Origin: an uncultured Dorea sp.
GTDB taxonomy: Bacteria > Bacillota > Clostridia > Lachnospirales > Lachnospiraceae
NCBI GenBank assembly: GCA_910579925.1
Contig: CAJTVY010000043.1
Span: 1-31,132, forward strand
Reading direction: 5' to 3'
DNA length: 31,132 nt
Below are positions 31,057 to 31,132 of this stretch, in pieces; positions within the stretch are counted from its first letter, which is position 1, and each line of letters begins with the position of its first letter. The position numbers were made by a program, and so were the translations under genes. Under the pieces are notes generated by a model, which saw nothing but the letters and a program-made list of their open reading frames with translations, had not been told where the DNA came from and ran no database searches.

Positions 31057-31086
31057 CCGCCATTATGGCGTTTCCCATAGCGGCGG
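31057..31086 (-). terminator. Hairpin behind the relaxase fragment
   Basis: CCGCCATTATGG (31057-31068) pairs with CCATAGCGGCGG (31075-31086) with two mismatches and a 6-base loop. On the minus strand it runs into GGTTTTTC, so it would terminate transcription entering from the right edge. Confidence 0.5.
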
Positions 31087-31132
31087 CATACATAATCATT
31101 TACTGATTACAAGCGTGATTTTTATATCTCAT

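Overview
The window looks like a chromosome segment of an anaerobic Firmicute of the Clostridia, most likely a Lachnospiraceae gut species. This rests on the strong AGGAGG-type ribosome sites, the resemblance of the proteins to Lachnospiraceae homologues as I remember them, and the mix of amino-acid biosynthesis, glycogen phosphorylase, an M23 peptidase and an L,D-transpeptidase. No rRNA, tRNA or CRISPR array was seen. All family assignments are made by eye.

Region 1 (1-735) is AT-rich. It holds the C-terminal half of an FtsX/BceB-like ABC permease cut by the window edge, then a 12-bp inverted repeat. Region 2 (790-7637, minus strand) is one tight operon, leuB-ilvD-ilvB-serC-serA, joining branched-chain amino acid and serine synthesis behind one good sigma-A promoter. 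Region 3 (7.8-9.7 kb) has two small unknown genes around a promoter that lies inside a perfect 24-bp palindrome, and a secreted M23 peptidase. Region 4 (9.7-16 kb, minus) has glgP, a segment packed with hairpins, and the set ldt-tgt-yajC. Region 5 (16-24.8 kb) is ordinary core: aroC, yjbQ, a patatin, an ABC-F ATPase, a membrane protein, trpS, a histidine phosphatase, a radical SAM protein and a GyrI-DUF3795 fusion.

Region 6 (24.8-31.1 kb) is more AT-rich and visibly decayed. Joined head to head at about 25206 are a cyclophilin-like C-terminal remnant with an iron-alcohol-dehydrogenase N-terminal stub (minus) and a LysR regulator (plus) that has lost its DNA-binding domain and carries a frameshift. 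Next comes an AraC-GyrI regulator split by a one-base frameshift, followed by a Cys-rich unknown protein. Then come a GNAT enzyme, an intact DeoR regulator with a P-loop kinase, a ten-codon stub that looks like the start of a PHP-type hydrolase, a GIY-YIG-like protein, two more fragments, and the C-terminal part of a MobA/MobL-type relaxase. I read this as a graveyard of accessory and mobile DNA beside conserved core.

I found no convincing new multi-gene system. The best candidates for something undescribed are the palindrome-controlled small-protein pair at 7952-8484, the DeoR-kinase pair with its repeat-flanked promoter at 28171-29647, and the multi-hairpin segment at 12187-12369.
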